From contig MFYT01000107.1 in assembly GCA_001789205.1 (NCBI GenBank), forward strand, positions 1-64,000: a stretch of 64,000 nt of DNA. The letters are read 5' to 3'. The notes below the pieces were generated by a model. It ran no database searches. It worked only from the letters and a program-made list of their open reading frames with translations, and had not been told where the DNA came from. The translations under genes and the position numbers were made by a program. The DNA comes from Candidatus Raymondbacteria bacterium RIFOXYA2_FULL_49_16 (GTDB lineage: Bacteria > Fibrobacterota > OXYB2-FULL-49-7 > XYB2-FULL-49-35). Shown here piece after piece: positions 42,648 through 50,458 of the stretch (positions within the stretch are counted from its first letter, which is position 1; every line of letters starts with the position of its first letter).

Positions 42648-42767
42648 TGTTGAACCTCCTGTTGAAGGGAAATGTTATATTTGGCTTTAATTAAACTATT
42701 TTTAATACAAGAAGGTCGCATAAGTGTCCGATATATATGCATGCACTATAAAGATAGTAATTTATTT

Positions 42768-43418
42768 ATGAAACATATGATTTACACGCTATTGGTGATG
42801 TGCATTGCCGGGGCGGTGTGTTTCACCTGCGCCCAGGATGGAGATACCCAGCAACAGGAAGACCTCAGGATTCTTCTTGATATGCAGGACGGAAAAAAAA
42901 GCGCTCCCGCGACCGTGCAAAGGGACACTGCGCGCAAGGATACCGCCCGGGCAAAGCGCGCCATTGCGCCTGCCGCAGGATTCAAGGACGGTCCGGCCAA
43001 TACCATGATCTATTCGGTCGATTCCACCGCGGGTATGCGCATGAAGGTTCTGGGAGAGGGGTTTATACAGAAGGAAAAAAAGGATTCTTCCATGAGCCCC
43101 GTGTTCGGCCTCAATACCATCAACATCAGGGAAATGAAGTTTCCGCCCAAGCCAAATTGCGGGACCTTGCCGCCGGTCTGGTCGGAACGGTATTTCATGA
43201 AATACGAGGGCCGTGTTTCGGTGACTATTGTCGCGGGCGACAGTGCCGTGCGGAAACTTACCGAGGAAACCCAGCGTCCAGGATCGTACGGAGTCTATTG
43301 GGACGGCGTTGACGAACGGGGCGCCAAGGTATTCGGTGAATTTGAATGCAGGATAACCACGATGCTGTCGAACCAGAACGAGAAGGTCCAGGCTTTCAAG
43401 ATAAAAGTTGAAAAATAG
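42768..43418 (+). CDS. Exported protein with a FlgD-Ig-like C-terminal domain
   Basis: 216 aa from the ATG at 42768. Signal peptide (IYTLLVMCIAGAVCFTCAQD). A charged alanine/lysine-rich linker occupies residues 35-75. The C-terminus has the FlgD-Ig-like layout YEGRVSVTIVAGDSAVRKLTEETQRPGSYGVYWDGVDERGAKVFGEFECRITT, where the W-D-G-x-D-x-x-G core is typical. Stop and next start are 14 bp apart, so it is co-transcribed with the SUMF1-like gene. Role unknown; possibly an assembly partner of the neighbour. Confidence 0.7.
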   Translation: MKHMIYTLLVMCIAGAVCFTCAQDGDTQQQEDLRILLDMQDGKKSAPATVQRDTARKDTARAKRAIAPAAGFKDGPANTMIYSVDSTAGMRMKVLGEGFIQKEKKDSSMSPVFGLNTINIREMKFPPKPNCGTLPPVWSERYFMKYEGRVSVTIVAGDSAVRKLTEETQRPGSYGVYWDGVDERGAKVFGEFECRITTMLSNQNEKVQAFKIKVEK

Positions 43419-43432
43419 CGGGTTGAAAAACC

Positions 43433-44383
43433 ATGACTCTGTTGTCAGTATTGCCGTTGATTATATGCGGTTTGCTCGCCGGGGGCGCGGCCGCCTCCCA
43501 GCCCCCTGAAATCAGCAATGTCAAGGCTGAACAGCGCAGGTTGCAGGAGGTCGTGGATATCTACTTTGACGTCATTGATCCTGACAGCAGGATCGTGCAT
43601 GTAACCTTTCTGGGGTCGTCAGATAACGGCGTTTCCTGGAACATACCCATTGTCTCGGTCGAAGGTGATACGGGGATTATAACCACCGGCCGGAAAAAAC
43701 ACGTCTTGTGGCGCGTTGGAAAAGACTGGCCCAATCAATACAGTACGGCTTTCAGGGTGAAAGTGCAGGCCCGTGACCGCATTTGCCCCCCCACGGGCGA
43801 TGAGGGAATGGCGTATATTCCCGAAGGAACTTATATGGTCAATGGCAAGGAGGTGCGTCTGCGGGAGTTTTGCATCGATAAATGGGAATATCCCAATATC
43901 CGCGGCGCATACCCCGAGGTCTTTGTCACGTACGACGAGGCGGTTGACTCGTGCCGGGCGCTGGGAAAGATTTTGTGCAGCGAAGCGCAGTGGGAGGCCG
44001 CATGCGCGGGACTGCGCAGGAGCGTCTATCCCTATGGCAGGGATTATTCTGTGACTAAATGCAATACCATGGGAGATTCCATCAATCTGATAGGCGATGA
44101 TATTACGTGCATCAGTCAATATGCCGTGTACGATCTGTCGGGCAATGTGTTTGAATGGGTGGCGGACTGGTATGAAGAAGACGCTTTTGCCGAAAAGAAG
44201 AACGATGAAGAGAAGAAGCGGGTTGCGTCAATCAGATACCGTTCTATGCGCGGCGGAAATTACCATTTGGGCGAGGTCTATTCATCCTGCTCACACCGCC
44301 AATGGGAATTGCCCGGCAACGCGAACGGTAATACCGGGTTCAGGTGTTGTTTCAATTTTGACGCCTATTTCAAACGCCGATAG
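43433..44383 (+). CDS. SUMF1/formylglycine-generating-enzyme-like secreted protein
   Basis: 316 aa. Signal peptide (LLSVLPLIICGLLAGGAAAS) and an N-terminal beta-rich domain (residues 30-115) precede the SUMF1 domain: GMAYIPEGTYMVNGKEVRLREFCIDKWEYPN, VTYDEAVDSCRALGKILCSEAQWEAACAG, YDLSGNVFEWVADWYEED and SMRGGNYHLGEVYSSCSHRQWELPGNANGNTGFRCCFN. In true formylglycine-generating enzymes two nearby catalytic Cys (C-x4-C) bind copper; here only the first (SSCSHRQW) is present, with Trp where the second would be. So catalysis is doubtful and a structural or binding role is possible. Confidence 0.85.
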   Translation: MTLLSVLPLIICGLLAGGAAASQPPEISNVKAEQRRLQEVVDIYFDVIDPDSRIVHVTFLGSSDNGVSWNIPIVSVEGDTGIITTGRKKHVLWRVGKDWPNQYSTAFRVKVQARDRICPPTGDEGMAYIPEGTYMVNGKEVRLREFCIDKWEYPNIRGAYPEVFVTYDEAVDSCRALGKILCSEAQWEAACAGLRRSVYPYGRDYSVTKCNTMGDSINLIGDDITCISQYAVYDLSGNVFEWVADWYEEDAFAEKKNDEEKKRVASIRYRSMRGGNYHLGEVYSSCSHRQWELPGNANGNTGFRCCFNFDAYFKRR

Positions 44384-44393
44384 CCAACGGCCA

Positions 44394-45035
44394 TCAGGCC
44401 GCGATGTCTATTGCCGGCTGAACGCTTTGCTGGGTATTCTGCGCCGCCAGGTCCTGTTCATATTTGTCCAGTTTCTGCATAGTGAGATCATAGGTCTTCT
44501 GGATGAGTTTTCCCACAGGACCGGGAAGATTGCCCAGTATGTCCTTTGCCTGTTTGAAACCCTCTTCAATCGCGCCTTTAATGGTCTTAAAGAACTCGGA
44601 GTTCTCTCCGGAAAAAGAGGAGAGAAAAGATGTTGCGAAGTCAACGATACGCTGGGACGTATTGTCGGCGTTCCAGTATTCGGGCATTTTTGCCTCGAGT
44701 GCCGCCACTTCAGGATCTTCTTCAGGCGTAACCTCGCCACCCTGGGACTTAATAAACGCCCGGATGATCTGTTCTTTGTAATCCATTAATTCCTGGTTAA
44801 GAGATGTGCGAAGTTTTTCCGCTTCATCGGGCGAGAGGATCATGGTCTTTTTTTCCGCATTCGGTTCGGCCGCAGCGGCCAGCGTCATTTCGCTTTTGGA
44901 ATAGCTGATTTCCAAAGAGTCCCCCTCTTTGGTAGTTACGTTCAATGTCGCTGATTCGTTTTTGTAATTCATTGTTTTATAATAAGATACGGAAGGTGAG
45001 ATTGAAGAGGAATTCTGTACAAGGGCGGTTTCCAT
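44394..45035 (-). CDS. DUF5610-like conserved hypothetical protein
   Basis: 213 aa, no signal peptide. The C-terminal half has the signature PEYWNADNTSQRIVDFATSFLSSF, EFFKTIKGAIEEGFKQAKDILGNLPGPVGKLIQKTYDLTMQKLDKYE, a helical domain (DUF5610) widespread in spirochaetes and proteobacteria with flagella. The N-terminal half is Ser/Thr-rich. Encoded opposite to the neighbouring genes, with AAGGAGA upstream. Occurrence beside FliW/CsrA fits a flagellum-linked role, which is inference only. Confidence 0.7.
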   Translation of the reverse strand: METALVQNSSSISPSVSYYKTMNYKNESATLNVTTKEGDSLEISYSKSEMTLAAAAEPNAEKKTMILSPDEAEKLRTSLNQELMDYKEQIIRAFIKSQGGEVTPEEDPEVAALEAKMPEYWNADNTSQRIVDFATSFLSSFSGENSEFFKTIKGAIEEGFKQAKDILGNLPGPVGKLIQKTYDLTMQKLDKYEQDLAAQNTQQSVQPAIDIAA

Positions 45036-45207
45036 GGTAATCTCCTTTTTTCTTTTGTTTCAGTAAAGACTATCGGTAATATTAAAAAATTCCTTTAGGC
45101 TTTTCTTTAAGTTTGTATTTTTAAGTATGGGAAATGGACATGGTATCAGGGCGCTTTTTTCGTAACTAAAGATAATGTAACGAGTTGCCGATAAAGTAGG
45201 TATAGCT

Positions 45208-46458
45208 ATGGATGAAAAAATAGTTTCCGCTATCAAGAATGTACCTGGGGCAAGGATCATTGCCCTGGTGCTCTTTCTTTCGCTACTTGGTTCTGGTATT
45301 GGTTTGTATCTATATAACAAGCATGCGCGCGAAAAAGAGAAGATGAATTATATCGAATACATGAATAGGCAATCTCGTGAACCTGCGGCACCCGCTGCCG
45401 TGGAAGAGCGTATGAACGAGGCGGTCTTTAATCTTGATACTCACCGTCGCATGGCCCTCTCGTTTTTTGACCAGAAACAGTACGCCCAGGCAATCCGCCA
45501 TTTTGAGCTGGTTGTAGATCCCAAGGACGTCATTTTTGTTGAAGAGAACAAAGACCTTTGTTTCATGCTTGCTGATTGTTATATAGAAACCCGTCAGACC
45601 GATAAAGCCATTGCGTACCTTAATCAGCTGGAAGAAGTGCTGAAGGAGTCGCCTGATGTACTTTCCCGGCTCGGCAAGGCATGGTATTATGCCGGAGATA
45701 AGCCCAAGGCAGCGGAAATTTTCAGGAAAGGGCTGAAGATAAACCCACACCACGTGGCGTGCCTTGTTTTGCTTGCGCGGGTCTATTCCGATATTGATCA
45801 TACCCGTCCTGACATACCCCAGCTGTTCCACAAGGCGATTGCGGCGGATTCTGGTTCCATCCCAGCGTACTATTATTTTGGCGTGTATCAGAGTAACCGG
45901 GGCGACTATGCGCACGCCATTGAAAACTTTTCCCGGGCGCTCAAGATAAACCCCTTTCATTCCCCCTCGATCGCGCACATGGGTATCGTATACTACTACT
46001 TGCACGAATATGCCAAAGCCAAGGAACGGTACGAACTGGCGCTTTCGATAAATCCCTCCGACTATAACACCATGTACAATCTAGGCGAGCTCTATTTTTC
46101 CGCCATGAACGACCCGGCCAACGCCTATATTTGCTTCAACAGGACCCAGGAACTCTCTCCCAACCATTTTCTCGCTGTTAAGAAGATGGGGGTCATAGCC
46201 CTGAACAACAGGAATTACAAAGAGGCGTGCAGGTTGTTGGACCGCGCCGCGAATATCCGTGATCGGGAGCGCGTTTTCCAACCTGATTCACTTTCTTTCG
46301 ATACCGAGCTTGTTGATGTTCTTATCTTGAACGCCACCGCGCTTGAGGCGCTGGGACGGATCGATGACGCAAAGGAAAAACTGCGCGCAGCGATCAAGGA
46401 GGACCCCCTCAATCAGATTGCCCGCCACAAGCTGCAGCTTCTCTCCAGAAACGGGTAA
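45208..46458 (+). CDS. TPR-repeat protein with an N-terminal membrane anchor
   Basis: 416 aa. One membrane segment (IIALVLFLSLLGSGIGLYLY) near residue 20, then at least eight TPR-type helix pairs (for example AQAIRHFELVV, DKAIAYLNQLEEVLKES, DKPKAAEIFRKGLKINPHH, GDYAHAIENFSRALKINPFH, HEYAKAKERYELALSINPSDY, DPANAYICFNRTQELSPNH, IDDAKEKLRAAIKEDPLN). It is a scaffold exposed on one side of the membrane. It stands immediately upstream of HU, FliW and CsrA. Partners are unknown. Confidence 0.85.
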   Translation: MDEKIVSAIKNVPGARIIALVLFLSLLGSGIGLYLYNKHAREKEKMNYIEYMNRQSREPAAPAAVEERMNEAVFNLDTHRRMALSFFDQKQYAQAIRHFELVVDPKDVIFVEENKDLCFMLADCYIETRQTDKAIAYLNQLEEVLKESPDVLSRLGKAWYYAGDKPKAAEIFRKGLKINPHHVACLVLLARVYSDIDHTRPDIPQLFHKAIAADSGSIPAYYYFGVYQSNRGDYAHAIENFSRALKINPFHSPSIAHMGIVYYYLHEYAKAKERYELALSINPSDYNTMYNLGELYFSAMNDPANAYICFNRTQELSPNHFLAVKKMGVIALNNRNYKEACRLLDRAANIRDRERVFQPDSLSFDTELVDVLILNATALEALGRIDDAKEKLRAAIKEDPLNQIARHKLQLLSRNG

Positions 46459-46492
46459 TTGCAGGTCTAGGCCTATTTCTTGAAAAAATTCC

Positions 46493-46521
46493 TTGATTTC
46501 GGCTCGTTATTTGTATATAAT
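46493..46521 (+). promoter_or_regulatory. Strong sigma-70 promoter for the HU-fliW-csrA operon
   Basis: TTGATT at 46493-46498, exactly 17 bp and a perfect TATAAT at 46516-46521. The HU start codon follows 48 bases later, preceded by AAGGA. Confidence 0.75.
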
Positions 46522-46569
46522 TTAATAAGTTAGAACGTTTTAAGACGGGCTGTCACAAAGGAATAGACA

Positions 46570-46935
46570 ATGGCAAACGTAACAAAAAAAGATCTGGTTG
46601 AACTGATTGCCGGGAAAACCGGGCTCACGCAGGTTGACACAAAGGTTATAGTCGAGACCCTGTTCGAGTCGGTCGCCCGTTCCCTTCAAGAGGGTAATAA
46701 TATTGAAATCAGGGGCTTTGGCCGGTTCAAGATAAAAAAGAAGAAGGAGCGTGTGGCCCGCAATCCGCGTACCGGCGCTTCGGTCAACGTCAAGGAAGGG
46801 CTCAAACCTATTTTCGAGGCGAGCAAGGAACTCAAGATCAAGATCAACGAGAAACGCCGCAGTTCGCAGTCCCGCGTCACCGGCGGCGATGACGTGAAGT
46901 CTTCGGGCGACAAACCCTCGGAACCCATCTATTGA
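46570..46935 (+). CDS. HU-family DNA-binding protein
   Basis: 121 aa. Typical HU/IHF fold: NVTKKDLVELIAGKTGLTQVDTKVIVETLFESVARSLQEGNNIEIRGFGRFKIKKKKERVARNPRTGASVNVKEGLKPIFEASKELK, with the G-F-G-x-F and arm motif R-x-x-R-N-P-x-T-G. The C-terminal 25 residues beyond the core (a Ser/Lys/Asp-rich tail) are longer than standard HU (about 90 aa). Bends DNA and shapes the nucleoid. Overlap of its stop with the fliW start region (2 bp spacing) shows one operon. Confidence 0.92.
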   Translation: MANVTKKDLVELIAGKTGLTQVDTKVIVETLFESVARSLQEGNNIEIRGFGRFKIKKKKERVARNPRTGASVNVKEGLKPIFEASKELKIKINEKRRSSQSRVTGGDDVKSSGDKPSEPIY

Positions 46936-46937
46936 TT

Positions 46938-47360
46938 ATGGCCGACATGTTTGAAAAACTTGTTTTTAAACAAGAAGACATCATCTCTTTTAAAGATGGC
47001 ATTCCCGGGTTCGAGAAATTCCATTCATTTGTCGTTGTCACCCTTACCGAACACGCGCCATTTGAATGGCTCGTATGCACCGAGGACACCTCGCTCAGGT
47101 TTGTCATCATCAACCCCCTGGCTATCGACCCTGGTTATAATCCCGACATCACCAAGACACAGCTCGAAGGACTTGGTTTCAACAGCGCCGATGACGTCCT
47201 TATCTACGTTATCGTGACGCTGCGGACCAACCTGCTCGAATCCACGGCGAATTTTGTCGGTCCCTTGTTTATCAACAAGAAAAAGATGGTGGGCAGGCAG
47301 ATCGTGGTCGATTCGGAAAAATACTCGGTGCAGGAACCGGTCATAAAAAATTCGAGGTAA
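46938..47360 (+). CDS. fliW: Flagellar assembly factor FliW
   Basis: 140 aa from the ATG at 46938 (alternative at 46932). Family features: [23 protein letters not shown] near the start, [26 protein letters not shown] and the closing [29 protein letters not shown]. FliW binds flagellin and sequesters CsrA, so flagellin translation is coupled to assembly. csrA follows after 2 bp, the usual partner arrangement. Flagellin itself is not in this window. Confidence 0.93.
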   Translation: MADMFEKLVFKQEDIISFKDGIPGFEKFHSFVVVTLTEHAPFEWLVCTEDTSLRFVIINPLAIDPGYNPDITKTQLEGLGFNSADDVLIYVIVTLRTNLLESTANFVGPLFINKKKMVGRQIVVDSEKYSVQEPVIKNSR

Positions 47361-47362
47361 CA

Positions 47363-47602
47363 ATGCTGGTACTAACACGGAAGTTAGGCGAATCCATACG
47401 CATCGGCGACGATATAAAAATAACGGTCGTTGAACTAGACGGCAGGCACGCAAAACTGGGGGTTGAAGCGCCAAAGCAGGTCATTGTGCACCGCGAGGAA
47501 GTATACGAGCGCATCCAGGCCGAGAACAAGGCGGCCGCTTTGGTGCAGAAGGTCGATCTGCACGACATCGCCGAGATGTGGAAACAGAGGAAAACGAAAT
47601 AG
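47363..47602 (+). CDS. csrA: Carbon storage regulator CsrA
   Basis: 79 aa, slightly longer than the usual 61-70. The beta-core [55 protein letters not shown] is canonical, with the R-E-E-V-Y-x-R-I RNA-binding end. A Lys/Arg-rich extension ([14 protein letters not shown]) follows. Represses translation by binding GGA motifs in leader mRNAs, antagonised by FliW. Last gene before a bidirectional terminator. Confidence 0.95.
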   Translation: MLVLTRKLGESIRIGDDIKITVVELDGRHAKLGVEAPKQVIVHREEVYERIQAENKAAALVQKVDLHDIAEMWKQRKTK

Positions 47603-47628
47603 ACCGTCCTATCAACCTACAATAAAAA

Positions 47629-47664
47629 AGCCCTGCGGGGAAAAACCTCCGCAGGGCTTTGTAT
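47629..47664. terminator. Bidirectional rho-independent terminator
   Basis: Stem AGCCCTGCGG (47629-47638) and CCGCAGGGCT (47649-47658). A T-rich tail follows on the plus strand (TTTGTATTT) and an A-tract precedes it (AAAAAAG), serving csrA and, on the minus strand, the SGNH hydrolase gene. Confidence 0.85.
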
Positions 47665-47676
47665 TTATGCGCATGC

Positions 47677-48849
47677 TTATTTTTGCAAAATAATTTTCCT
47701 GAAATACTGTTTGCCGCCTATTTTGACCCTGGCAATATAGACCCCCGATGGCAGTCCAGCGCCATTAAAAACAAAGCTGTAGTACGCGTTATCCCGGCGG
47801 CCATTCACTGTATGTAAAAGATTTCCCTTTAAACTATATAGCTCAGCAGCAACAACGCTCTGATCATCAACAGTCCCATACACCGTTATCATGGTACTGG
47901 GATTGAACGGGTTTGGGCGTACGTGTATTCCACTCTGTTCAGCCCGCATCCGGTCCTGCAGCCCCGATTCGAGCGGCTCTCCCCATACCACATAGCGGAA
48001 AATATCATTGATTGCGATGAGCATCATATAGTTCCACGCGTTATAGAAAGATCCTCCCTCACCTCCCTGCAGGCAGGAATCAGAAAAAACCGCGCCGTTT
48101 GCTCCGCAGTTGTTGGAATGGGCCCAGTCAGAGAGCAGTCCTGTTCCGCCATGGTTCATGCACCATGTGTAGAGGTCAATAAAAGGGAGTCCCCGTTGTT
48201 CCGCGAGGATTTTGAGCTTGTTATTAAAGGGGATAAGTATCGTGTCCGCGTCATGGCCCGCTGTCCATGAAGGGTCGTCATCGTTGATGGGCGGTATGGA
48301 TAAGATGATGGGCATGACACCTACCGCGAGGAGTTTATTCAGAATGACGTTTATCTCCATTGTATCGGGCCAAGCGCACCATCCGCCGCAAACATTCACG
48401 TTGTTAGTGCCCGCCATGAGGGTTGCCACCATTGGCTTGTCCGCGGCCAGCATAGGATAAACCCATCCGTTAATCTCAAAGATTTTTGCGCCACCCTGAT
48501 TGCCATGCGCGCTGCCTTTGCAATTCTCCGGTGCAACCCAGTTGTTTTTTGCAAAGGTTGAATCTTTAAAAAACCGTATCGCCGCCTGGTTGGAAACCCC
48601 GGTTGGCGTGTGGGAAAAGGGCTCCCAGGTCCTGTTACCATAGGTATTGCTGTTACCGAGCAATGCGACCCGGTAGGTATTCCACCCCGGATTGAGCTGC
48701 CACTTTGCGTAGAGTCCTTTAAGAGTATCAATAATTGTCTGGTTAAAGACCGCGCAATAATCATCAATGTCTGTGCTGGAACCGCCGCGCAGGCCCTGTG
48801 CGTTTATTAAAATAGTGAAACACAAGAAGAAGAGGACGATACGTTTCAT
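47677..48849 (-). CDS. Secreted SGNH-type hydrolase with T9SS-type C-terminal domain
   Basis: 390 aa. Signal peptide (IVLFFLCFTILINAQ). SGNH motifs: block I-like VALLGNSNTYGN, block III MAGTNNVN and a DxxH near LLSDWAHSNNC, so a serine esterase (sugar deacetylase) is likely, although the Ser/Gly in block I is shifted (GNSN rather than GDS). The C-terminal 80 residues are FlgD/T9SS-like (HVRPNPFNPSTMITVYGTV, SGVYIARVKIGGKQYFRKIILQK). Last gene of a three-gene secreted-protein operon; probably removes acyl groups from polysaccharide. Confidence 0.8.
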   Translation of the reverse strand: MKRIVLFFLCFTILINAQGLRGGSSTDIDDYCAVFNQTIIDTLKGLYAKWQLNPGWNTYRVALLGNSNTYGNRTWEPFSHTPTGVSNQAAIRFFKDSTFAKNNWVAPENCKGSAHGNQGGAKIFEINGWVYPMLAADKPMVATLMAGTNNVNVCGGWCAWPDTMEINVILNKLLAVGVMPIILSIPPINDDDPSWTAGHDADTILIPFNNKLKILAEQRGLPFIDLYTWCMNHGGTGLLSDWAHSNNCGANGAVFSDSCLQGGEGGSFYNAWNYMMLIAINDIFRYVVWGEPLESGLQDRMRAEQSGIHVRPNPFNPSTMITVYGTVDDQSVVAAELYSLKGNLLHTVNGRRDNAYYSFVFNGAGLPSGVYIARVKIGGKQYFRKIILQK

Positions 48850-48863
48850 ACACTGTCTCCTTT

Positions 48864-50447
48864 TTATTTCATGAAGACCACGCGTGTGGACATGCTCTTT
48901 TCGCCCACAGAGAGGCGGACGGCATAGGCGCCCGACGAGACTATTTTACCAGTATTGTCCCTGGCGTCCCACGCAACCGCATAACTTCCGGGAAAGGCCG
49001 TTCCAGCCTTTAGAGTACGCACTGTTGAACCGTCCGCTGAAATCACCGTAATGGTGAATCTTTTTCCCCAGTCGCTGTTTGCAACGCCGTACCTGACCAC
49101 AGTGGAGGGATTGAAGGGATTGGGCGTGGCCGGGGAGAGGTAGCCCTGCTTAATAGGTCCGGTCTCACTTGGAAGATAGCTGATAGCGCTTGTATTGCCG
49201 AATTCATCGGCCCCTATGTCTATTGTCCCGGTCCGGGCGGTGTTGTCCCAATCATCGGTTACCTGGGGAAGAGAAACACCTCTGTTTACCGGTCTGCATG
49301 TATCTGACGAGAGGTGCAAATTGCCGGTCGCATTGTTCGGGAACCACCGGGAAACAACAGTGGCCAACGATCTGGTTAGAATGATGTTGTTCGACGTGTC
49401 GGGGGGGGTGGAATTGGTATTCGAGATTGTGCCGCTAAACAGGATGTTGTTGCGTATGTCCCCATCCGCATTGTTTCCCGTCGGCGTTGTTCCGTAGATT
49501 ATCGACCCATTGTTGTACGGGCTGTAGAGCGTATTGTTAAAGACGCGCACTTTTCTTGTCCAATAGAGCTCAACGGCATTGCCCACTCCTGGCACAATAA
49601 AATTGTTCAGGATATACGACGTATCGTGCGAAACGCTTGAGCTGGAATAGTTGCCAAAAGCAATGCTGCGATCGCAATTAATGAATGTATTGCGCATGGC
49701 CCATACATTCCGGCAGCCGTTCCACATGAAGATACCGGCCCGTCCTCCACCCGAAACACCCAGGATGTTTTTAAAATAGCTGTCGTGAATAACCCAGCTG
49801 TCCGCGCTCATGATATCAATACCGGCAATATAGTTTCCCATGTCGTCCTGCCCGTCGCAGGGCGTGCCGACACAGCGTGTCGCCTCTGGTATTTTAGTGT
49901 TTTCCAGATGGCAATATCTGAGGGTGCAATTCGGCGCATCGACAGTGACCGGGCCTTTGATGTCGCGTTCGCCGCAGTTTATGAATCTGACGTTGTGAAA
50001 GACGGTCCCGGCATTGCCAGCACCATTGTATTTTACACCATGGCAGCGCGATTCGGCGATGGTGATGTTCGCAAAGACCACATGATGGGCGCCGCCCTGC
50101 AGCCGGATAAGGTCAAAATCGACACTATTATTGTTTTCAAAGCCATTGCCCTTAATAATGCAGTTTGTGGGGTCGCCTGATGCGCCGATGATCTTAATAC
50201 CCGGTGAGTCGATGGATATTGTCGCTGTGTTGAAGTTGTAGAGGGTGTCTTTAGTAATCAGATAGGTCCGATTCGATGCCTGGCTCCGCAATGCCAGATA
50301 GAGACTCACAAAACTGGAACACCTGACCACGTTTGTCGTTGGAATGGGGTAGGGGGGCACTTCTTTTCCATCAGCCGTGGTATATGCCTGGGTGAAGAGA
50401 AAGGAACCAAGCACGCAGGCGACACTTAGAATTGTTTTCACACGCAA
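48864..50447 (-). CDS. Secreted right-handed beta-helix protein with T9SS-type sorting domain (paralogue 1)
   Basis: 527 aa. Signal peptide ends near TQAYT. The body has the recurrent N-x-V/I-x-N and C-x-I/V motifs of a parallel beta-helix (HHVVFANITIAESRCHGVKYNGAGNAGTVFHNVRFINCGERDIKGPV, APNCTLRYCHLENTKIP), found in pectate lyases and other polysaccharide-active proteins. No catalytic set is recognised, so it might bind or cleave. The C-terminus has IDIGADEF then LSPATPNPFNPSTVVRYGV and a WDARDNTGKIVSSGAYAVRLS strand pair. Strongly related to the next gene. Confidence 0.8.
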   Translation of the reverse strand: MRVKTILSVACVLGSFLFTQAYTTADGKEVPPYPIPTTNVVRCSSFVSLYLALRSQASNRTYLITKDTLYNFNTATISIDSPGIKIIGASGDPTNCIIKGNGFENNNSVDFDLIRLQGGAHHVVFANITIAESRCHGVKYNGAGNAGTVFHNVRFINCGERDIKGPVTVDAPNCTLRYCHLENTKIPEATRCVGTPCDGQDDMGNYIAGIDIMSADSWVIHDSYFKNILGVSGGGRAGIFMWNGCRNVWAMRNTFINCDRSIAFGNYSSSSVSHDTSYILNNFIVPGVGNAVELYWTRKVRVFNNTLYSPYNNGSIIYGTTPTGNNADGDIRNNILFSGTISNTNSTPPDTSNNIILTRSLATVVSRWFPNNATGNLHLSSDTCRPVNRGVSLPQVTDDWDNTARTGTIDIGADEFGNTSAISYLPSETGPIKQGYLSPATPNPFNPSTVVRYGVANSDWGKRFTITVISADGSTVRTLKAGTAFPGSYAVAWDARDNTGKIVSSGAYAVRLSVGEKSMSTRVVFMK

Positions 50448-50458
50448 CTCCTTTGCTG

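Noticed and set aside
43433-44383. Active formylglycine-generating enzyme for sulfatases
   Set aside because: Second catalytic Cys is replaced by Trp and no sulfatase gene lies nearby.
45310-46005. 231-codon antisense frame in the TPR gene
   Set aside because: The sense strand encodes regular TPR repeats; the antisense sequence has no domain features.
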